From Acanthosoma haemorrhoidale (Eukaryota > Arthropoda > Insecta > Hemiptera > Acanthosomatidae), in NCBI GenBank assembly GCA_930367205.1, contig OV884009.1:91471189-91535188 (forward strand): a stretch of DNA of 64,000 nt, in the 5' to 3' direction. Positions 57,237-64,000 of the stretch are shown here, piece by piece; the first letter of the stretch is position 1, and each line of letters opens with the position of its first letter. A program made the position numbers and the translations under genes. Below the pieces are notes generated by a model that had not been told where the DNA came from, did no database searches, and saw nothing but the letters and a program-made list of their open reading frames with translations.

Positions 57237-57480
57237 TTTCAGTACAAACTATGCTTTTTTTGGGTGGCTTTCAAAAACCAGAAAAGTATAATCCTCCTTT
57301 AATATTTATTTTTTTCATTTCTGAGGAACTTTCTGCCTAATGATTACCAAAGGTAGGAGATTAAGCTGCTACATTAAATATTTATGGAAGCGAATCAGAA
57401 TTACATTTTCTAATTTTTAATTGTTCCATTGTCTGATTTCATATTGAAAAATTTCTGAAATATACTATTTCTCCATTGTA
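57237..57480 (+). repeat. Dispersed repeat X, copy 4
   Basis: Begins ttcagtacaaactatgc, shared with copy 6 (ttcagtacaaattagtc near 63015), then aatcctcctttaatatt, ctgcctaatgattaccaaag, gtaggagattaagct, and ends in ttcatattgaaaaattt. It is one of the two longest copies and defines a repeat of at least about 240 bp. Confidence 0.6.
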
Positions 57481-58069
57481 TATTTACAAGATATAATTTA
57501 CTAATAAAAATTATAAAATATTTGTTGATTTAGCAGCAAGAGCAACAAAAAAGATTAAATTTTATAACTTACTACTTAGAATTGTAAGATGGTTGTACGT
57601 AGAAGTGGTCGGTATATAATCAGAAATAGTCTGGTCAAAGAGCGTTAGACATTTATTTCAAATCAGAATAATTTCTAGACAACAAGAGTTTTGACAACGT
57701 TTAATATCCCATTCTCAAGAAAGATGAGTAATGCGCTTAGTAGCAATAGAAGTCTGCCATCAATAGGATACCATTAGGAAAAATGAAATATAAACATTTG
57801 AGAAAAAATCGGTAAGAAGAATATATATTTTCCTATATAAATTATATAATAATAATAAAATTTGATATAAATATGTCGGGACATATGGCTAATAAAAGTG
57901 CTCACGCCATCTAAACAAACTTCCATGCTTTGTTGGTGACTATCCATAGCTACACTGACATACTAGCTGAATCCAATGACACAATGGAATTAGGTTTGGC
58001 TTCGGAACATACACTTAACAGCTATAAAGGACAATTCGGTAACACCCAATTTAATTACAACAAAATAAT
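57481..58069. other. Intergenic AT-rich
   Basis: Nothing firm. The last part (about 57890-58069) may be further decayed sequence of the LINE relic that follows, including a possible ...IKDNSVTPNL-like stretch. Confidence 0.35.
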
Positions 58070-58275
58070 TGCAAGTTATTACCTGTTTGATAATAGGCCA
58101 TACTAGGCTAATCCATGTTCATCAAAACATTCCTTTCGAACTCAAAGGACCAACTTACGAGAAGAGGGATGATGCAACATTAACCGTTCATCACGTCATA
58201 GCTGAGTGTTGTGAAGTCCAAACTGATTTGCAAAGAACCTGACTACCAAAACGTATCGAAGGGACGGAGTAATAG
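58070..58275 (+). pseudogene. RNase-H-type LINE, ORF2 C-terminal tail
   Basis: The plus frame from about 58072 reads QVITCLIIGHTRLIHVHQNI, then EKRDDATLTVHHVIAECCEV, and ends LPKRIEGTE after one internal stop (58240-58242). The order 'GHTRL.H', an aborted CxxC, then 'LTVxHxLxEC' is the zinc-finger-like tail that follows RNase H in I/Loa/R1-type LINE ORF2 proteins (family knowledge). The first Cys pair is lost. It belongs to a third LINE type in this window, distinct from the Jockey-like copies, and is heavily decayed. Confidence 0.6.
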
Positions 58276-58399
58276 CAATTATATGAAAACACGCTAAACT
58301 TCCATGGGCAAGTTGGCTTCTGACAACAAATTGTAATCAATAACGATCGCTAATAGACATGGTATGCACTAGTTGAGGAGTCAATTTTCCATATAAAGT

Positions 58400-58500
58400 A
58401 AAACAATAATTATAAAATTAATTCTACCTGTAGTAATCATTAGGTAGAAAAAGTATTTAGGAAGCAAACAGGTGAGTATTAAGGGAGGATTAGAAGATTT
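58400..58500 (-). repeat. Dispersed repeat X, copy 5 (minus)
   Basis: The reverse complement reads cttctaatcctcccttaata, ctcacctgtttgcttccta, and ctaatgattactacaggtag, collinear with the other copies. Confidence 0.55.
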
Positions 58501-61118
58501 TGGAATGGCCTGGTGGGAGCGTACAAAAGTTAAGGGGTGCGTTGATCGTAAGGTGAGTTTGCTCAACTGAAGCCCCAGCCAGCACAAATATGGCATGGCC
58601 GGAGCTGGAAAATGTTTCGGAACACAATGATGCAGATGGAGATCAGCCCACTGGTGATGCAGTATCTCCGGCACAGTTATGACGAACCATTTTCCCTTCG
58701 ATTTTTTTTCTGAACAAATAATCCCCATCATATCTCTCCTAGTTATTCATTGTCATGTAGAGTCAGTATACACGAGCTCATGAAAATAAAATACAGTTTG
58801 AACAACTTAAAGAATCAAGTTTCTCCATCTTATTTGCGAGGAAGCATCAGATGACATTGTTTCTTCTGTTGAACGTAAGAAGTATAATATTTCTTTAATG
58901 ATGTAACGCGATATTCTACGCTGGTATGAATAGCAGAGGGTTTCGCCTGCCATTGGGTAGCCATGTCCACGCCAGTGCTTTCAACTAAACTTCATCGGTT
59001 GGCTGATTGAAATTTCTCATAGCTTATCAATTTATTCTTTCCTCTGTTTGTATTTATGTCCTATGATAGTTGTAAACAATATGACTGGATCGACTTTTAA
59101 AAGGAAAATTTAAAAACATATATATTTCGCATCAGCAGGGATTAAATCCGTCATAAATTAAACGTAAAACTGGCCAGTCTCATTTTTTGGGTTTACTTGT
59201 AATATTCCTAATCACAAAACGCTTAGTAAGTTTACGTTATGGTTGTTACCTATTAGGGAAATCAGAACTTTTAGTCCCGAATATCTTCTGAGTTGCAAAT
59301 TGAATAATACTTTTTATTTCATGCTTCCAGTTATTACATTTTAACTTAAATATAATAGCTTGCGTATTTTAAGGTATTGTTAAATATATAACTTAATCCT
59401 CTCCCTTTTAGTTCTTCAATAAATTAATCTTTAAAAAAAAAAAAAATGTTGAAGACTCTGACCGATGGCTCAACTGTTCCTAACTATGCTACCAAAATAT
59501 TGACCTAACTGGATAGTGGTGGTTGTTATGAGTGCACCTGTGCAACCCCAACAACCGCAACGCAAAGCCGACCTATGTGAAGCCATCGAAGGGTATTGGC
59601 TGTCCTAGCCTACTTTCAATATCAAACTGTTTGATGTACTAATGAACCTCTCTGACCTTTGCATACGATCCACAATCGTCACACCGGCCCAAAAACCTGC
59701 ACTCCTCGAAGCTGCTATAAACTCAAGTTGAAAAATTTCAGCCACAAAATAAATAAATAAAAAAAATAGCAGTTCACTTTACATCACGTGTGTAAGAGCA
59801 CTTTATACAAATGATAAATTCATATTTATCACATGGAGCATTCTATGTTTCTATCAGTCGAGATAAATCTGTCTGTAAACAAATGCCAGCCGTTTTATCG
59901 CCGATATCGTTTAATGGCTTTATGAATGACATTCCTGCCACCAAACTGTGTTAAACTCATCGTGGAGGTATGATACGATTGTAAATGGAGAAAAGGCGTT
60001 TTATTATTGGTTAGATAATTATTTCTTTAAGTAATATTATTAAATGAACATTACCAAACAGAAACAATATTTTTTACCAAAAGATATTACGTAAAATAGT
60101 ATTTAGCAATAAAATATGGGGTTGATACGCTCTCTGGCCACATACAAACCATATATGCACAATTGAAAAGTCAGCGACATCTCTATACCTCTTGTTATTT
60201 ATCAATAGACATTCTATAGTTAAAACCCATCCTCAATTACTCATTTATAACATGTTAGTATATTTATTAGAAACTACGCAGATAACAAGTTGCAGGCTTC
60301 TCAGTCATACAAACTTCAAATAATCCGAAATAAGTTTCTAAGAGTACTATTTGATAAAGAAACGTAAGATTCACAACTGATAATATTCAAGATATTTTGA
60401 AAATAATAACCGTGCAATATATAAATAAATAGCGAGAATCCATTACTTCAAAATACGCTGACATTAATAAGTTACCTCAACGTAAGAGCGTAGGGCAAAA
60501 TATATTTTGAAGAAAGCTTTTTTTCTTCTTTTTGTCTGAATTAAAAGGTATGTGTTATTTAATTAAGATTGTATTAATATATAAAAAAAAACGATGGAAC
60601 AATAAACAGTTAGGCGTTGTGAAATCAATTCGCTTACCTCAGGGTCTGATGATTTTTAGGAATAAATGTAAATATACGTTAATTATAGGAGGATTAATTT
60701 CAATCAATCAAGGATCAAACCACACCTTAACTTTTACTGATAGGACATCACGTGTTGTTTGGTCGAAGGTCTAAATAAATATGTTATTCTATCGTCGGTA
60801 TATGCTATTCGTTGGCGAAACCAATATCATTATAAAGATGGGTAACCCCCTTACTTACCAGGCCTTAAACACTCTATAAAAATGTTTTGAACAGAAAACT
60901 CGCACCCTTAGAATCTAGTTAATAAATCCGGATTCGAATAAATAAATTTAACTTGATCATATAAACACGATTACAATATATATTGCAGTCAAAACAATAA
61001 CCGAAGTAAAATTATTATTCGTAATATAAGCGGCTCCTGGTATCACTGCCACCGTCTATATTTATTTTACAATTCACATCTGAATAGTATGTAAACGACA
61101 ATTTAATAATGAACGTAA
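58501..61118. other. Intergenic, one broken frame
   Basis: At 59528-59731 a frame starting MSAPVQPQQPQRKADLC runs 26 codons to a TAG and stays open for 40 more in the same phase (KLFDVLMNLSDLC...). It is not recognised and may be a retroelement Gag remnant. The region 58520-58740 is GC-richer. The rest is AT-rich. Confidence 0.3.
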
Positions 61119-61466
61119 AGTGGACTCTCCTATAACCGGCTTTCCAATATCCGGACAGCCAAATACGTAAAAAAAAAAAAATCATTTTCGTCAATTTTAA
61201 AACGAGTTATTTATCTAATAATACGAAACCATAGTGGGAATCAACATTTTATAAATTTAAATAGAAGTTATGCTCATAAGTAACAGGCGAGACATTGCTG
61301 TTCGGGAAAGGTTGACAAAATAAACAACTTTAAATAAATTTTTCGATGTAACGTTTATTGTAAATATATAAAATAAATGTATAGTTACTTACATTGTTCT
61401 TTATTTAGTATATATCTTAGTCTCTCTCCCATATCCGGATTAACGTGGGAGAGTTTACTATTAACA
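61119..61466. mobile_element. Tigger/pogo-like MITE
   Basis: The left end reads agtggactctcctataaccg followed by atatccggac. The right end read inward (minus strand) is agtaaactctcccacgttaa followed by tccggatatg. These resemble the terminal inverted repeats of Tigger/pogo elements (CAGT..ACTCTC...TATCCGG), which duplicate TA; TA dinucleotides lie near both ends. About 345 bp, no transposase frame: a non-autonomous or internally deleted copy. Confidence 0.55.
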
Positions 61467-63024
61467 TAGACGTGAGAGTAAATTAAAGAACATAGATTCT
61501 CATATGTATGATTTCCCTGGAATATATTCGACAACTGATATGTACAAAATATTTGGTATTGTTCATGATTCGCACATTTTACTATTGGTTGGTTTTTTGG
61601 TGTTTAGGCCACAGTCATATATATTGTAATGATGTTTATATGATCAAATTAATTTTATTTATTTTAAACCAATATAATAGAGTGATTTTCAGAGATAAAG
61701 CTAAAGTATCAGACGATGTGATGAGCAAATTAATTTTACAATGTGTAACTGTTTTATTGTTGTATCGTTCCATTTGTAATTATAAAACTATAAATGGTAG
61801 TAGTGTAGTTCTACTAGCTTACACGACTGGTGTTTCAGACATTCTTTCAAGGAATGACGAGAGCACAAATATGAAAAGTGAGTCAGCCAATTAATTAAAT
61901 AATTATAATAAAAATTGATTCTTCGGATTGGCAACAGTTATTTTTTTAATGTTTAGCGTGTTTCAAAATTCTTACGATTTCATCAATACAATCAACATTA
62001 TTATACAAAATGCTATTTTAATCAAATCCCCGCAGATAAATTATGATTTAACTGCAACGCTAACACCATGACATTCATATTTTTGTTACACTTTTCGGCA
62101 TCGTTGGAGCGTAAAGAGGAGCTCTTGAACCCTTTGAATATTTCATAACTCTCAGCCATCTAGGAACTGTGAAAAAGTTGATGACTTAATTTTAATGACA
62201 GAATGTCTTTTTGTAGTTTATGAAAAAAAAAAGAAACCTAAAACACAGAACTGGACTTCTTAAATAGTTTCTGAGACAGGCTTTTTTTTACACTTTTATT
62301 CTTTTTAAGATGACTGGGATCGATACAGCGTGACACGAACTGTTTTTGAATGTACCGTCTTTCATATTTGTTGAACCTGTATCGTCACGAAAACATACGA
62401 ATAACAATTTTTACGAGCTAAAAACGAAGCTCCGTTAATATTTAAGTGGATGCTTTTCCGTTCTGGTTTGGAAGCAAAGCTCAAGTAAATTTTACATAAG
62501 GTTCAGAGACGGTGTTTTCTGAAATGATCGAGATCACTCCATCCCATTTTATACAAAATTAGACTGCGGGCTCATGTGCGTAAAATAGAAGGGAATGGGA
62601 GGTGTAATAATCATTGAAAACGGGAGCTAGGGAATGTAAATGGTTGGGATATTGTGTGGCGCCCTAATTCATAGGGCAATAGGCAGAAAGTTGGTGGGCA
62701 AGCTCGATAGCCTGTAACTTGCCAGAGATAAACTGTAGCCAAAGGTAAAAACCATTCTCCCAGCCCACTGTGATTCATTAAACAACACTCATGTATATTG
62801 CAATAAAACTCTTAGGATTAAAATCATTTTTTTTCTGTTACTAAAAAGCTTTCTATTAGAAAGTATCCTGTATAAGAGTTTTCGTTGCCTGTGCACACCT
62901 TAGGATGATCATTAGGACACTTGAGGGTGGTAGGCAAACGTTTTTACTTGCCCTTTGCACTCTATGTGTCCTGTTGCAGAGTGACCGTGGATTTCGTAAG
63001 CTGTTATGTTTTTTCAGTACAAAT
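61467..63024. other. Intergenic, nothing recognised
   Basis: The 128-codon plus frame at 61508-61894 is the longest outside mobile elements. It starts with hydrophobic residues but shows no motif, and its base composition matches its surroundings, so I do not call it a gene. Confidence 0.35.
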
Positions 63025-63245
63025 TAGTCTAGCGCTTATCACAGAGTTGTTTTCAGGCAGCAGATGCGTCTAATACTCATTTATTACCCACCTCCTTGAT
63101 TCCGAATCATCAGTCTATCTAATTATTGCCATAGGTAGGAAACCGTACATCCGCACATGCTAAGGTAAGGTAATCAATTTTACATTGTTTTTTATTTTTG
63201 TTCTTGCACCGTTTGATATAATATTACAAAATTACTCTTCAAACG
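63025..63245 (+). repeat. Dispersed repeat X, copy 6
   Basis: Carries gatgcgtctaatactcattt, acccacctccttgattccga, ctaattattgccataggtag, gctaaggtaaggtaatcaat and ttttacattg, and continues to caaaattactcttcaaacgg. The best preserved copy of its 3' half. Confidence 0.6.
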
Positions 63246-64000
63246 GCGTAAATACACTGAGCGTTCAAAAAATGATACTGCGTTCCCGTAAACTTATATT
63301 CTAAATTACCTCTTTCGAAGCACAAAACCAAAGTGCGATAAAACAATATATTTGATAAAAACGTTGTTTTGGTTATGAATAGGAATTTTAGTTAAACCTT
63401 AAGAAATAAGAAGCTAGTTTATAAGTCACATGACATATCATAATTTATAATTGTTCAATCTGCTCAAAAACGTTTGCTACTTGTTATAAAAAAAACAACT
63501 ACAAATTAGTTCGTTTTCCAGATGAATAATAGTTAGGATGTTTTAGTCATTTCATAAATTATTATTAAAACTGGTGGTGGTTGTGATATTTGGAAATATG
63601 ACAATGAAATACTTATTATTTGTGCTGTTAAGTTACTGCGAGCTCGTTTTTATTTTGTTAGCCAGAACCCCAAAATCTCGGATCCTACGAATTACAGTTG
63701 GTCCACAAGGTACGTGGACTCCACTGCGTCCGGTACAGTCCGCTTCTACTCCATCACTTCTTTGTGTCTTTTCTCCAAACCTCAATCTGATTAAAGTGAC
63801 TATGTTTCCACTACATAATTTGTGTAAGGTAAAATCGGTATCAGGTATAATTTGATATAAATTGAAAATATACATTTATTTCTTGAAAAACTTTGTCGTG
63901 ATTCCTAAATTTGATACTTCATTAAAAAACGGTATCGTTGATAAAATATAAAATAAGTAACAATCTCGAGGATGAAAAAGTTTAAACTATACAAATAAGA
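63246..64000. other. Intergenic, possible exon-like frame
   Basis: A minus frame at about 63633-63830 (IRLRFGEKTQRSDGVEADCT...) is GC-richer than its surroundings and reads more like protein than the other short frames. No family is recognised. Otherwise AT-rich. Confidence 0.25.

Noticed and set aside
61508..61894. 128-codon plus frame as a host gene
   Set aside because: Longest frame outside mobile elements, but no motif, AT-rich codons like the background, and no splice or promoter context that I can see.

Overview
The window looks like AT-rich, repeat-dense nuclear DNA of an arthropod, most likely an insect. The evidence is a complete gypsy/errantivirus-type endogenous retrovirus with an env gene, several decayed Jockey-like non-LTR retrotransposon (LINE) copies, a decayed Gypsy-like element, a tRNA-like SINE, a Tigger/pogo-like MITE, and no bacterial-style gene packing. 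I could not name the species. I recognised no intact host gene; two or three short broken reading frames are listed at low confidence.

The dominant object is 6449-20302: an errantivirus-like provirus on the minus strand, arranged LTR-internal-LTR-internal-LTR. Three 230-bp LTRs (6449-6678, 13261-13490, 20073-20302) separate two internal regions that repeat at exactly 6812 bp with the same reading frames. Reading right to left, each unit has a tRNA-Lys-type primer binding site, a ~290-nt leader, gag, pol reached by a -1 frameshift at a T TTT TTA heptamer, and env overlapping the end of pol with a plausible splice acceptor 8 nt before its ATG. Gag builds the particle, Pol supplies protease, reverse transcriptase, RNase H and integrase, and Env is a fusion glycoprotein with a furin-type site. 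All frames are open in both units. However, the integrase position where the catalytic Glu of D,D(35)E is expected is Asn in both.

Left of the provirus (1-6448) are a LINE scrap (about 1000-1262, minus) and a decayed Gypsy-like gag-pol relic (about 2040-3570, plus). A GC-richer island of unknown nature lies at about 3850-4140. Right of the provirus (20303-64000) is a mosaic of repeat remnants. It holds a tRNA-like SINE running into an 11-copy 52-bp minisatellite (about 23985-24778) and many 3' ends of one Jockey-like LINE family, several with scraps of ORF2. There is also a LINE ORF1 relic with zinc knuckles (41357-42025), a reverse-transcriptase relic of another LINE (35510-36290) and the C-terminal tail of an RNase-H-type LINE (58070-58275). 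A perfect three-unit 664-bp tandem array bounded by LINE tails spans 44947-46938. Six copies of an unnamed ~150-250-bp dispersed repeat, a strong 38-bp inverted repeat (40171-40290) and a Tigger-like MITE (61119-61466) complete the inventory.

The observations most worth following are the tandem provirus with its Asn-substituted integrase, the retrovirus-like frameshift site, and the coding minisatellite inside pol. The 664-bp array is also notable, since it appears to have been born by unequal exchange between LINE tails. All identifications come from reading motifs in the sequence; no database search was run.
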